Positions 1-11,169 of a stretch of 64,000 nucleotides of DNA are shown in pieces; the stretch's first letter is position 1, and each line of letters starts with the position of its first letter. This DNA comes from Vandiemenella viatica. Its lineage: Eukaryota > Arthropoda > Insecta > Orthoptera > Morabidae. Location: positions 119,154,095-119,218,094 of the forward strand of contig CM061920.1 in the NCBI GenBank assembly GCA_031002005.1, read 5' to 3'. The notes under the pieces are model-generated. The model searched no databases. It worked only from the letters and a program-made list of their open reading frames with translations, and was not told the origin of the DNA. The translations under genes and the position numbers were made by a program.

Positions 1-835
1 AACTATCCAGAATGCAGTGAAATTTGGTGTTAATGGGATATGACAGCAGAAAACTAATGCGAGTGCCTGTGCTAACAAAACATCATCAGCTTCAGTCCTC
101 AATGGCTCATGAACATATCAGGTTGGATCCTAGATGACTGTATAAAGTTTACATTGTCAGATAAGTCATGATTTCAGTTTGTAAGTTTGTTCAATTATTT
201 GGATACCATTTGCAGTCATTTATGACCTTCATGTTCCCAAATGATGATGGAATTTTCCAGGATGGCAATGCATGATGTCATCATGTCAGATTTATTCATC
301 ATTTGTTTAGGGAAATATTCTGGATAATTCCAGTGAATAATTGGCCATATAGATTTGCCATACATGAATCCATTTTAACATAGTTGAGACATAATCAAAA
401 GGTCAGTTGATCCAAAGCATCCTTCACCAGCAACACTTTCACAATTATGGAGGGTTATAGAAGCCGCATGACTGAATGTTTCTTCAGGAGACTTCTGGTG
501 ACTATTTAAATCACTGCCACTTTTGGTTGCTGCAGTTGACTGGTTTGAAGGGGGTCCCATATGGTATTAGGAGGTATCTCATGACTTGTAGCACTTCGGT
601 GTATATTGTTAACAATGTTGTTCCTCTGATTTCTAAAGTGATGATTTCTATATCGGTATCTACATTAGATCAGTCACTGAGTCAGTTATCAAAATCTTGG
701 CATATATACAGCAGATATATAGGATGGAGGCTGTAGGTTTGATGTTTGGAAGAGATGGTCTCTGTCTGGAACATGAGTTCCTTGTAGAGTGATGATAAAA
801 ACAATGTTTCAGCGGAGACTTTCCTGGCATATTGA
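1..835. other. Intronic sequence, nothing recognised
   Basis: AT-rich non-coding sequence without a frame that matches a family I know. The counterpart in copy 2 is 42528-43359. It lies upstream of the first recognised host exon, so it is probably intron. Confidence 0.4.
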
Positions 836-948
836 TGAAATGAATTCTTCACAGGACTTTAGTCAGATGAAGACAACCGAGCCAGTTGTTGAACATGTTG
901 TCATTTTACGACGCTATCCGGCTGAACTCCTGTGAAGAATTCATTTCA
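836..948. repeat. Perfect 21-bp inverted repeat (hairpin)
   Basis: The arm 836-856 (TGAAATGAATTCTTCACAGGA) is the exact reverse complement of 928-948, with a 71-base loop. The sequence next to the right arm, read on the minus strand (ggagttcagccggatag), recurs in diverged form at 27550-27566 on the plus strand, so it belongs to a dispersed repeat. PLE termini are one possible source. The copy 2 counterpart is 43360-43472. Confidence 0.8.
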
Positions 949-1384
949 ACGACAATGTTGTCCCTGGTTGGCCTACTGAGGTTTTCACCCTTGTCTCTTG
1001 ATATTCCTTCTATGCTGATTTGACAAATGTGTATTTTTTGCACCTATAGTCTTACACCGATGGCCATTTGTTTGGCCAAGTTTTACTGTGGGTTGCAGTG
1101 GCCAGGAACCTCCAAATATGTACATTTTTGACATCAGTCTGTTGGCAAGGATAAATCATCACATGAGTATCTTACATGTCATATTATTTTATTCATATTA
1201 TTCAGCATTAGCCCATTTGCAAAAGTAGATGAGTAGAGGAATTTAACACTCAAAATATATAAGATAATAAAAAAAAATAAGAAGAAGAAAGGGGTAATTA
1301 GTTGACTTGGGAAATTGCCAGTGGAGTTTGCACTTGATCACAGTTGAATTCAATTCAACTAAACATTTGACAATACAGTCATGA

Positions 1385-1665
1385 ATAATACACAGCAATG
1401 ATCCTTAAACACTACCTTGTGGCACTCCAGCACTCTCTTCTACCTCCTTTGATATGGCATGGTTTACTTTAACTATTTATTTGTTTGCTCTCAAGAATTT
1501 CTCCACCGAGAAAACTAACTTTTGATTCACACCAGTGGTTTTTAACTTATTTACCACATTTGTGTGTCTGACTGACAAATTCATCAGATATATCCAGTTG
1601 CCACACTGCCAACATGTCTTCTCTTTCCATTTTGTCTGAAATATCTTGCAGATAGCCACTAGTTG
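1385..1665 (-). mobile_element. Jockey/CR1-like LINE reverse-transcriptase fragment, 5' and 3' truncated
   Basis: Minus-strand translation keeps RT-like blocks such as VVNKLKTTGVNQKLVFSVEK and a degraded GVPQG box. They match the better preserved LINE at 35338-36798 (LVNKVKTIGVDKKV, GMPQG). The upstream part of the same frame resumes at about 2950-3050 after an intervening Penelope-like element, so this is the left part of an interrupted LINE. Stops and indels make it a fossil. The copy 2 counterpart is about 43905-44190. Confidence 0.65.
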
Positions 1666-1744
1666 AGGTTTTCACGAAAAAACTCTAAACTTATGCATAT
1701 TGCTGCTTTAGAAACTATTTTCTCTGCTCATAGACATTCTTGAT

Positions 1745-2870
1745 GTATTAATATATTTGTATCAGGTGATTAACCTCAATAAAAATACCAAATTCACAAT
1801 GGAGGTAGAGAAGGAAAGCCAGCTACCATACTTGGATACTCTTATATAGATTAAACCTTTTGGGACATTAGGATGTGCTGTGTATATAAAACCTATACAC
1901 ACAGACCTATTCCCTAACACACAGTCATCATTACCCAACTCAGTACTCGCCATGCTAGTCCACATGGCATGTACAATTTGTGAAATGCAACATTTAAATT
2001 AGATCTTCAGACAAAATGGATACCCAGAACCTCAGATCAGGTTGTGATTATGGAACCCAAAATGCAGGTTTGATAAAAGCAATAATGAGCCAATGACAGT
2101 CTAACCTTATTGCCATATTCTGGTGATACAAAGTCAGGGGTTTGAAATGCAATTAAGACCATCATTCTACAGACCCCCAAGGATGAACTTGCCTTTCATA
2201 TACTGGAATTTTGGGGTATTCCATGTGAATGTGGAGAAAAAATATGTCAGCCAGATAATATGGTACATTATCTAGCATTGTTTTGAACATGTCTGAGACA
2301 TTTATCTGGGACAGAATAAAAAATCTGCATTACATAGCCTTGAACTGGGACATGGCTCTGACTTTGAATCCACCTTGGTGCTCATGCATACCAGAGCCTT
2401 CTGGGACAGTGCTCTCACTGAAGTGGTAGAAATTCACCCCACATCCAGTCTTGTCCACTGGTATTGTGGTTACCAAATCACTCCAGGCAAATGCTGAGAT
2501 GCTTCCTTCAAAAGGCCATGGCTGAATTGCTTCCCATTCCTTGCATCCCATCCTTTCCTGTCTAAAGACCTCGTTGTTAAGAGACGTTAAGCAGTTAAAA
2601 AAAAAAAAAAAAAAAAAGATTGTGGTTATCAACTTAGTGAAGCTTGGATGCCAGTTATTGTTGTAGCTGCCTGACATTAGTTATCCCAGTTTTATACTTC
2701 ACAACACATTTAGAACAACTGCTAGTCATTGGTCCATCTGTAGCCATGTTAATTAATCAACAACACTTGCTCTTGGCAGGTTCCCATCTTCTGGTCTGGT
2801 CAGCACTTCACTTGAAGATGTCGATGGATGTTATGATCTCTTGAAGTATCATGTCAAAACATTGTGCTTA
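1745..2870 (+). mobile_element. Penelope-like element fragment (RT C-terminus to GIY-YIG tail), split by a SINE
   Basis: Plus-strand translation shows the PLE post-RT block FTMEVEKESQLPYLDTL, then VYIKPIHTDLFPN and a degraded linker reading LPFIYWNFGVFHVNVEKKYV, which resembles the PLE motif LPF..PGVY.I.CECGK.YVG. The tail reads GHGSDFESTLVLMHTRAFWD followed by a TEVVEI block (PLE 'GH..DF..T..L.....FWD...KE..EI'). The frame is interrupted at 2473-2618 by a SINE and resumes as CGYQLSEAWMPVI at about 2623-2660, again a PLE C-terminal motif. Several stops make it a dead copy, and its 5' part is missing. It sits inside a minus-strand LINE. The copy 2 counterpart is about 44265-45385. Confidence 0.75.
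2473..2618 (+). mobile_element. 5'-truncated tRNA-derived SINE with poly(A) tail
   Basis: The sequence (ccaaatcactcc ... gatgcttccttcaaaa ... catggc) matches the 3' half of the SINE at 26867-27090 in inverse orientation. It ends in 21 A (2597-2617). The 10-bp target-site duplication ATTGTGGTTA flanks it exactly (2463-2472 and 2619-2628). Removing one TSD copy plus the SINE restores the PLE reading frame across the site, which confirms both calls. Confidence 0.85.
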
Positions 2871-2949
2871 CTCAGTTATTTAACCATGAAAGATATACAC
2901 AACATCAAGACAGTCTTCATTCTTTTACATTCCTGATGTGGTTTTTATT

Positions 2950-3050
2950 TCAAGCTGGCCAAATCAGCCTGTAATTCTCAACTCTGTTTGTCTCCTCTCC
3001 TTTATGAATTGGCACTATGAAGTAGGTTGTATCATGGCTTTTCTTTTTTA
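2950..3050 (-). mobile_element. Continuation of the interrupted Jockey/CR1-like LINE
   Basis: The minus strand reads approximately PIHKGEETNRVENYR, matching the motif PVHKGGVRNRVENYR of the LINE at 35338-36798 (36661-36720). It lies in the same orientation as 1385-1665, and the sequence between them is a Penelope-like element, which supports insertion of that element into this LINE. The copy 2 counterpart is about 45455-45555. Confidence 0.6.
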
Positions 3051-3441
3051 TCCTCCCCAGATGAAGTTCAAATTTGATTTTGACTAGAAATTTAAAATGT
3101 AAAAATCTGTGAAATTTTTTGGAATGCTTAGAACAAAAAACAAAAAATGGGATCAGGAATTTATTATTTAAAAAAATATTGCTGATTTTTTATTATTTTG
3201 AATTTGTAGAATGGTAAAGTGTGTTAGTTTTATATCTGATATGACTCTGAAGAATGAGACCATAGTTAAAAAAAAATGGGTGAACATAAAAAATATAAAT
3301 CATTAAATACACATGAGGGAGAAGAACTAATAATGACTAATGCCAATAAATATTTTCTGTCCATTTAACTTTTTTTTTAAAATCCCTCATTTTATTTTTC
3401 AAGCTTAATATGTATTTATAGGAATAACCAATATCTTGCAG
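3051..3441. other. Intron sequence before exon A
   Basis: AT-rich sequence with A and T runs. It ends in the pyrimidine-poor acceptor region tatcttgcag at 3432-3441. No coding signal is seen. Confidence 0.5.
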
Positions 3442-3641
3442 GTGCCTTTTAGCTGTGGTTCTCAATACAGGTGCACTACTGTTGTTTGGTCCTTGCAGTA
3501 ACAAATGGATTGTCGTGTGTAATGTCTCACAGATATGGCATGACAATTGTAAACAGAGCTGGGATGAAGTTAAGCCCTTGTCATCTGCATCTGAACAGTA
3601 TGATGTTTTAAAAAAGCGAACAGCTTGTCTTAAAATAACAG
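3442..3641 (+). CDS. GTF3C4: TFIIIC90/GTF3C4-like gene, internal exon A
   Basis: A 200-nt internal exon between acceptor ttgcag (ending 3441) and donor gtatgt (from 3642). It opens with the last base of a split codon, then reads CLLAVVLNTGALLLFG, followed by KWIVVCNVSQIWHDN. It ends in phase 1. The animal GTF3C4 (TFIIIC 90-kDa subunit) N-terminal beta-propeller has a similar CLLA...L.....W..V.DL segment, and the two downstream exons continue the same collinear similarity. TFIIIC binds A and B boxes of RNA polymerase III promoters and recruits TFIIIB in the nucleus. A second AG at 3451-3452 would also keep the frame, but it would drop the conserved CLL residues, so I chose 3441. The family call rests on remembered similarity, not a search. 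Confidence 0.6.
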
Positions 3642-5189
3642 GTATGTAAGCAAGCTTTCTATATATAATATGAAACTGCTTGCACCAAGATGCTTATTTC
3701 TATCAGTATTATTTAGTAGTTCAGTGTGTTTTTGTGGAAACTGCAACTTTTACATTTGAAATATATTATTTATGAGTGTAGTACCCAGATTTTGTTGTGA
3801 AATCACAATATTTCAATATCTAGTCTTCTAATGACATCCGGTATAACTCAATCTGTACAAGTCAATAGACTGACAGCTTCCCCTTCAGATCCTAGTGCCA
3901 CACCACTTATTAGCATTAGCTCACCTGTCACTCTCCTTCTGCCACATAACACTACCACTGCACCAAGCATGTAACTCTCTCTAACGTCTGCACCCTAGCA
4001 GGCCAGCAGATTGAATTTATCACTGACCTGTAATCTTGTACATGACATGCTGTCTCTACAGTTTTGCCTGGGCCAATTACCAGAAATCACTGAGATAAAA
4101 ACTACTGTTTCCATTAATGACAACAGAAAAATGGATTATGACATCTTCCCTGACTACTAAGTCTGAGAAGTGTGGTGGTGCAGGTACATGGCCAAAAGAG
4201 AGCAGCTGGTGAACAAATGCTACATAATTGAATGTGGTACTGGGAGCTGTAAAAGAGGCCCTTGATCCATCGATCAAAACAGATAGAATTACACATCAAG
4301 AAGATAGCTGAGCCAGCCATTGATATATTGCATTTTCACAACACAGTCCTGTGAAGATAGTGTTATGATCGTACACTGGAAATGTTTCTATTCTTGATAC
4401 TTTCACCTATACTGTCTCTTTATAGTCTCTTTCCACACCTCTATCATTTTACAAAGTGCTAAGAGCAAATTGAAATGGATTTGTGTAACTTACAATTTTA
4501 GACATAAAATTAAATTGTAAAAAAGTGTATCTTCAATATTCTAATAAATGATGCAGATCTGTGGGGTGATTGTAAGTAATAATGTCATTGATTTAATGTG
4601 AGGTTTATTTTATAATAATATGAACATCCTAAAGAGGGAAAATTATGAAACTCGCATTTGAAGAACGAAAATAAAAGAGATTAGTCAGTCATTGTGTTCA
4701 TCTTATCCAGCATTAAGTCATTTGTTTCTGAATGGAGTACAACTAATTCTTTGAAGGCCAATTGGCAACTGAGTGTTTAATGCATTGACACAAAGCCAAA
4801 ATTTGTGACTGGATAATATTCATATATCTTATATGGGAAATGAGGTTGACAATACGGTGTAGACAATTTTTGATTGTGAATGTAAATGATCTTGCTTGTG
4901 TTATACATGTCACCAATTGCTCTGCGGATTTGGGTGGCAAGTTAAATTTTTAGACCCATGAATGTTCTGTAGAAACTGCTCTTAAATGCATTTCCACTTT
5001 CATAAAATAAATTGCTGAATCATGCATTATAACGTATTCCCAGAAGCTACCATTGTGATTTTAGTGTCATTAATAAAAATGTATGAAAACTATGCTTAAG
5101 CAGAACAACACAAATATTGGGACAGTTCATTATGGAATCTGTAGTTTTGAGCTGACAGTCATAAATAGAATAGATGGTACTGCTATCTT
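3642..5189. other. Intron, nothing recognised
   Basis: AT-rich sequence following donor gtatgtaag. I see no extended coding frame or clear repeat family. The copy 2 counterpart is 46150-47690. Confidence 0.5.
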
Positions 5190-5629
5190 TATATTTTCAA
5201 TCACTCTTTCTCCCTCCCCTTCCCTCTCCACCACACTTACCCCTTCTTCTATTTCCTCATCCCTTAAATCCCTCACAGATTTTCCCATGACCACAACTCC
5301 CTCCCTTACATACAGCCCCTCCCACTCACTTCCCGATGGCATCCCTCCACTCCCTCCTACCCACACAGCCTGCTTCCACTCCTTTACTCCCACACTCCAG
5401 CAATACATTTGTTTCAACAGTTGCCATCCCTTCCTAACAGCCTGGCCATTCATAACAAGTGCATCTTTTCTCATGAAGAAGTTCTCTCCATATACAGCCA
5501 AAGACTTACCCAAGCTCTGCAAAAACAAATCTCTCATGCGACAACCCATCCTTTACTCATGCCAGATCATGGGGGGAGGCAAACCAGGGCAATTGCTCCA
5601 GTGGCAACTTCATCGGGGTGGCAAAATTA
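5190..5629. other. CT-rich low-complexity stretch
   Basis: Pyrimidine-rich plus strand (ctccctcccc, cccactcactt and similar runs) that stays open in frames on both strands because of its composition. It reaches to the left TIR of the first mariner. I do not call a gene here. The copy 2 counterpart is about 47690-48131. Confidence 0.5.
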
Positions 5630-6920
5630 CAAGGTGCATTCAAGTTTTAAGGCCTCTGATTTCTTTTGTCCAGACTGGAATGAAATAGAAACATGTGCAT
5701 TGTTTTAAAATAGCGTGCACTTGTCAATACGTGACAGAGATGGCAGCACTATAACACACATGGAACTCTAGTGGCAACATCGAGAATGAGAACTGTTTTA
5801 GATGCTTAAAATGGCAACGTTTTCCTTAATTGAACAGCTTGCAATCACTCGTTTTCTGAATTTGCGTGGTGTGACACCAACTGAAATTCATCAACAATTG
5901 AAGGAGACATGTGGTGATGGAGTTATGGATGTGTCAAAAGTGCGTTTGTGGGTGCAACAGTTTAACGAAGGCAGAACATCGTGTGACAACAAACCAAAAC
6001 AACCTCGGCCTTGCACAAGCCAGTCTGACGACATGATCAAGCAAGTGGAGGACTTGTTTTGGGGGATCGCCGAATGACTGTTGAACAGATTGCTTCCAGT
6101 GTTAGCATGGGTTCTGTGCACACAATCCTGCATGATGACCTGACAATGACAAAATTGTCCTCCAAGTGGGTGCCATGAATGCTGACGGATGACCACAAGG
6201 CTGCTCGTGTGACATGTTGCCAAGCAATGTTGACGTACAACGAAGGCATGAATTGGACTTTCTTTTCGTCAATTGTGACAATGGATGAGACGTGGATGCC
6301 ATTTTTCAATACAGAAACAAAGCACCAGTCAGCTCAATGGAAGCACACAGATTCACCGCCACCAAAAAAATTTCGGGTAACCGCCAGTGCTGAAAAAATG
6401 ATGGTGGCCATGTTCTGGGACAGCGAGGGTGTAATCCTTACCCATTGCATTCTTAAGGGCACTGCAGTGACAGGTGCATCCTTCAAAAATGTTTTGAAGA
6501 ACAAGTTCCTTCCTGCACTGCAACAAAAATGTCCGGGAAAGGCTGCACGTGTGCTGTTTCACCAAGACAACGCACCCACACATCGTGCTAACGTTACACA
6601 ACAATTTATTCATGAAAACATCTTTGAAGTGATTTCTCATGCACCTTACTCACCTGACCTGGCTTCTAATGACTTTTGGCTTGTTCCAACAATGAAAGAC
6701 ATTCACCAGCCGTGCTGCTATTGCTTCATCGATTTTCCAGTGGTCAATATAGACTTTTAAAAAAGCCTTCATCATGGCCATGGAATCGTGGTGTCGACGT
6801 TGTGAAAAATGTGTTGGTCTGCAGGGAGATCACGTCAAGAAGTGACACTAGTTTGATGGTTTTCAGGTGAGTAGTTAGTTAGAAAAAAAATCAGAGGTCT
6901 TAGAACTTGAATGCACCCTG
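5630..6920 (+). mobile_element. Mariner (DD34D) DNA transposon, ~1.29 kb
   Basis: Terminal inverted repeats begin CAAGGTGCATTCAAGTTTTA on the left and, reverse-complemented, CAGGGTGCATTCAAGTTCTA on the right. They are flanked by TA duplications (5628-5629 and 6921-6922). Length and TA target are typical of mariner. It lies in the intron after exon A, on the same strand as the gene. The copy 2 counterpart is 48132-49421. Confidence 0.92.
5802..6760 (+). pseudogene. Mariner transposase, frameshifted with in-frame stop
   Basis: The N-terminal part (from MLKMATFSLIEQLAITRFLN) is an HTH-type DNA-binding region. A frameshift near 6060-6065 precedes DRRMTVEQIASS. A TGA at 6177-6179 follows SSKWVP, where mariners normally have Arg. 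The catalytic region keeps VTMDETW, HQDNAPTH and SPDLASNDF; 34 residues separate the second and third Asp (DD34D). The C-terminus is out of frame after the third Asp. In active relatives the protein cuts and pastes the element at TA sites. This copy is dead. Confidence 0.85.
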
Positions 6921-7164
6921 TATGTTTGAAGTGGCAGCAAATTGCATGGTTGAAGGAGGGGGAATGGGAGATTTATATAGCAACAATGGGGGTGACGAAA
7001 TAATATTTGATGGGATGGCAGTCTCAAAGCTTTTGTGCCAGCTAAAAACAGTTCTTCTGCCACTGTCCTTCACACAACTACTCCAATGCTGTACTTCTTA
7101 AAACTAACTGCAGGCCATTTTCATCACATAGTCCTCTCCCGGCCATGAGTCCATTAACTTAATC

Positions 7165-7710
7165 GTTCATCGTGAATTGACTTCCTTTGCTTTTTCCACA
7201 AAATTCTCCACAGAATCCTGCCTACTGCCCCACAAACATGCTTTAGCAGACAATCCAATATCAAGAATATCTTGGTCACAAATACCTTGTAATTCTTCCA
7301 GGCCACATAGATCACATGCAGCAGACCTCATTAAAAGAAAGTTCAGCATGCATCCAACTAATACCACCTATTCCAGTCTGACCACAGGAGAAACTTTTTT
7401 CATCATTGGGCATGCCACATGTTTCACAGTACACCTACCTCCACTGTATCAGTTCATAGATTGGTTCCACCACTAACCAATTCTCCATCATAATGAATGG
7501 CCATAAAAAAAAAAGTTTATACTAGCAACTTACCCCATTTAGTAGCAGACTGTGCTACTACCCACAATCTGAAAAATTCAAACAACTGTTTTACAGTGTG
7601 TCAGAGTCTTTCCAGAACCACAATCTCCGCTGAACTTCATAGTTGGGAAGTAGGTCACCAACATATCCTTGAAACTATACATTCTGCTGGCCTCAATTTC
7701 TCATAAGACA
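7165..7710 (+). mobile_element. Penelope-like element C-terminal (GIY-YIG region) fragment
   Basis: The plus frame reads MHPTNTTYSSLTTGETFFII then GHATC, the PLE linker pattern 'HP.t..f.S..TG..F.I....TC'. Further on comes LHSWEVGHQHILETIHSAGL, similar to the PLE tail 'L..WE..hQ.IL....h.pGLN'. The minus-strand fragment at 34320-34640 shares the first pattern, so the two loci support each other. It is broken by stops and frameshifts. The copy 2 counterpart is about 49666-50210. Confidence 0.6.
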
Positions 7711-7736
7711 CTTCCAGTAGACCCAGCACTTACTAC

Positions 7737-9046
7737 AAGGGGTGATCAAATGCAAAGATACAAAACGACGTGGTGGGTACAAATGTAGACTTTATTCAAA
7801 ATATACACCATAGCCCTGAGGACAACGATCCCACTGATGAATAAGCCGCAGGATTCCTTGTTCCCAGAATTCCTGTGGCCATGATGAGACCCAGTCCTTC
7901 ACAGCGTCCTTGAGTACATCATCCGAGTTGAAGCGCTTCCCTTTCAGGTGTTTCTTCAGTGGACCAAACACATGGAAATCGCAGGGCGACATGTCCGGAC
8001 TGTAGGGCTGATGGTCGATCGGCTCCCACTTGAACTTGGCCAGTTCCATGTGTGTGACTCTGGAGACGTGTAGACGCACGTTATCATGGAGCAGAACCAC
8101 ACCCTCCATGAGCAGCCCCGGTCTTTTGTTCTTGATGGACCTGCGTAGGCGTCAGAGTGTCTCACAGTACACATCGGAGTTAATGGTTTTTCTGTGCTCG
8201 AGGAATTCCACAAGTAGCGGACCTTGAATGTCGAAAAAGACGGTGAGCAACACCTTGCCTGCAGACGGCAAGGCTTTGAACTTTTTAGGGGGAGATGACG
8301 ATGCATGCTTCCACTGCATGCTGACCCGCTTTGTCTCTGGCTCGTAGTGATGGCACCAGATCTCATCATCACCCGTGACAATCCGCTCCATGAAAGCAGG
8401 GTCTTCCTGATACCAAAACAGGTTTTGCAGTGCTAGTCCCATACACAGTTCCTTTTGCTGGTCAGTGAGCTGCTTCGGAACCCAAGCGGCACACACCTTC
8501 CGATATCGCAACCTGTCGTGAACAATTGTCCACACGGTTCCATAGCTGACATGCACCTTCACCGCCAACATTCGCAATGTGACACACCGATCACTTCTCA
8601 CTAGGTCGTCCACCTTGTCGATGAGATTGCTCGTGATGACAGTGATCTCGGGTCATCACCCAGACTCTCACGGCCTGCACGAAAACGGGCACTCCATTTT
8701 CTGACAGACTTGTCACAGACACATTTATCTCCGTAAACTGTCACCATCCGGCGATGAATAGCTGCCGGTTTCTCACCTTCTGCTGCAGAAATTGGATAAC
8801 GCCTCGCTGCTCCTCAATCATCGAATTTTGCAACGCGAACGCCATCCTGTCCTCATACGGACTGCCGCATCATTTGGACACCACTTTTGATGAGAGCCTC
8901 TGCTCTCTACTGCGCATGCGGGCACCCGTGCATGCTCCGATCCCAGTCAGAGAAGTTCTCACTATGTTCTCCCATGGCGGAATATGCAAATATGTAACTG
9001 TTTCATTTTTACGTCATTTCTTACCTTTTCATTTGATCACCCTATG
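7737..9046 (-). mobile_element. Second mariner (DD34D), ~1.31 kb
   Basis: TIRs start CAAGGGGTGATCAAATG on the left and, reverse-complemented, CATAGGGTGATCAAATG on the right. They are flanked by TA (7735-7736 and 9047-9048). The transposase lies on the minus strand. The TIR sequence and protein differ from the 5630-6920 element, so this is a separate mariner lineage. The copy 2 counterpart is 50237-51542. Confidence 0.92.
7792..8850 (-). pseudogene. Mariner transposase with stops and frameshifts
   Basis: The N-terminal reading MIEEQRGVIQFL (about 8850-8815) loses frame shortly afterwards. The open part 8613-8152 carries TLRMLAVKVHVSYGTVW (HTH), AAWVPKQLT and VTGDDEIWCHHY (first Asp). A TGA follows ETL at about 8152, again where Arg is expected (ETL-RRLRR). 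The part 8109-7792 has VLLHDNVRLH (second Asp) and SPDMSPCDFHVFGPLKK (third Asp), 34 residues apart (DD34D). Non-functional. Confidence 0.85.
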
Positions 9047-9048
9047 TA

Positions 9049-10559
9049 TTACTGTTTATTTCCAAAATTTATGAATATTAAATTTAATATTTTCATCTTT
9101 TCTATTGGTTTTTATATCCTCCCACATTCATTACTTTGATGATGTTCCCCCACTTCCTACAATAACATTCCTCCAGAATTATCGATTATTGTTTCGTTAT
9201 TTTCATGATGTATGTTGCAAATCATGCAGTGGAATCTGTTGCATGGGATAGAGCCTTGGAGCTGTCTCTGTCTTTATTTGTAAATTAGGCAGTATGTCTT
9301 GGAAGTGGCAGGGAGGATTTGGGAGAGGAGGGATCTCATTTCAAGGCCTACTTGAAGGAAATCAAAGCCTTGCTGAAGAATTCGATTGATTTATTCAAGA
9401 CCTGAACTATGGTTGGTATTAAAGAGCCTTAGATGTTTGATAAGCTGTATAGGTTGTAATGTGCCACATGAAAGTTGTTTGTAAAATAAGTCTAATGAAA
9501 GCAACAGTATTTTGTGGAACGATATCAGGTATATGGAGTGTTGGCTAGTTAGATTAGTGTTGTGGGACAATGAGTGCTAAGGCCAAAGACTGTTTATAAT
9601 GGAAAGCATGTTTAGGGCAGGTTGAACTTCTGGGATGCAACCAAACACACGAAAGTTTATGGTAATGCCATTTGGGGATTTGGGGATATATTGAGGTTTG
9701 ACATGATTTTAGGAAGAGGATGTGCAATTATAATTTGGTTAGTGGGAAGGCATGATATTGAAATCCAGAGAGCGTTGTTTAGTTACTCTAAATATATGTG
9801 GGGGGGGGGGGGGGACAGGGAAAAAATAAAGAAACTATGACATTAAATCAGTAGACAGAGTTTGGGGTGTGGGTTCATGAGTTTCAAAGATTGGAGAAAA
9901 ATGTTAAAATCCCAATGGCTAATAAATAAAACAAATTTTTTTTTTAATTGAAAAATTTTCTAGTGATTGAAAACAGAAGCAGCAGAGCATTTTGACACTC
10001 CAAAATAGCTTCAGATATTGTATGAAACACATGAAAAAATCTTTGATAGAAGGCATACAAAAATAACTTCCAATGCAACTCTCATTAAAATCATCTAGGA
10101 TTGTGTGAGCCTAAACTTACTTGTGGTCTGATTAGGTTAATGGAAAAAGTAACATTTTGGAAAGACCAGTAAATTGTTGGCTGGAAGAAAACTCAGCACA
10201 AACCAACATAAATGTCAAGAGGAAAACCAGACAACATAGGACATTCCACTTGCGAAACCTCCCATCAAATATATCATCTAACCTGCAATTACAGTCAGGC
10301 CTACTATACAAGTCTGACCCCAAATAAACCATCCATCACAAATCCAGCAGCTTCTGAGCCATCAGTTACCTGTCAGCTTCCAGTGCTCAAAGTGTGTCTG
10401 TCCATGTTTTGGTGTCATCCTACATCAACTGTGGTTATTGACCTATCCAAAGGTTTAATTTGTTCCACTTTTTAAATGCCTACTGTTTCCAATGACCTAG
10501 ACCCTTAGAATAACCTGGAACCTAATCTCCAGAAATTCCAGCCACAGTGTAGCCTGGAC
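9049..10559. other. Unclassified intron sequence with a poly(G) run
   Basis: No family recognised. A run of 15 G lies at 9800-9814 (14 G at 52296-52309 in copy 2). The copy 2 counterpart is 51545-53050. Confidence 0.4.
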
Positions 10560-11120
10560 TTGTCACCCTTACCTCAGAACCAACCTGCAGATATCTCAAT
10601 AATTCTTATCCATTCGCTTAGCTTCATGCAATGTGCTGAAACTCTACCCTTTACCACCAATCTTGACTCCATCAAAACCCATGCTATAAGGAACCTTTTA
10701 ACGAATTAAAACCTGATCGTCCTCCCTGTAGACAAGGACTCAACTACAGTGGTCATAAATTGCTGTGACTTTGGATTAGGACACCTACTGCCCAATCAAC
10801 TGTGACCCCATATACATGGTCAACAAGAGGATTTCATATAGTTCAATGCACCCATTCAAGGTCTTACCCTACAGTCTACCTTATTTCTCATTCCCAACAG
10901 TCTGTGCACCCCTATCTTATATCTGCCTGCATAAGCCTGGAAACTTGGAACACCAAATATTTGCTGCTTATGGTTCTACTGAACACATCTCTGCCTTGGT
11001 GGAGCAATATCTACACTCCATAGTCAGTCAGATTCGCTCCCACATCAAAGTGATTCAACACTTTATAAGCTATCAGCCCTCTTCTCTGGAGACATATAAG
11101 CTGTTTGTATTGATTTAAAT
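10560..11120 (+). mobile_element. Penelope-like reverse-transcriptase fragment
   Basis: The plus strand reads NLIVLPVDKDSTTVVIN (PLE 'N.IVLPADKG.ATVV'). After frame changes it reads ICLHKPGNLEHQIFAAYGST with EHISALVEQYLHSIVSQIRS beyond it, matching the PLE motif 'KIHKPG.P.RPIVS..GS.TEHISA.VD..L.P.V..I.S.IKDT'. It is truncated at both ends and frameshifted. The copy 2 counterpart is about 53050-53605. Confidence 0.75.
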
Positions 11121-11169
11121 TGGTGCATCAATTAGCTGAATTGATTAATTTAAATAGTTCTAAATAATT

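Noticed and set aside
1200..1700. Twin-priming inversion of the LINE (plus-strand 3' end at about 1290-1335 beside minus-strand RT)
   Set aside because: The order of the two parts is opposite to what twin priming would leave. Two separate insertions are more likely.
2330..2677. Minus-strand open frame with WSDLVTTIPV-like text, superficially like a host exon
   Set aside because: The plus strand explains the sequence fully: Penelope-like coding sequence interrupted by a SINE with a target duplication. The minus frame is a shadow.
3453..3641. Shorter exon A starting after the AG at 3451-3452
   Set aside because: It would lose the CLL residues conserved in GTF3C4. The upstream ttgcag at 3436-3441 is the better acceptor.
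5083..5688. 201-codon plus frame and 139-codon minus frame in CT-rich DNA
   Set aside because: Low-complexity composition keeps frames open on both strands. No domain or splice support.
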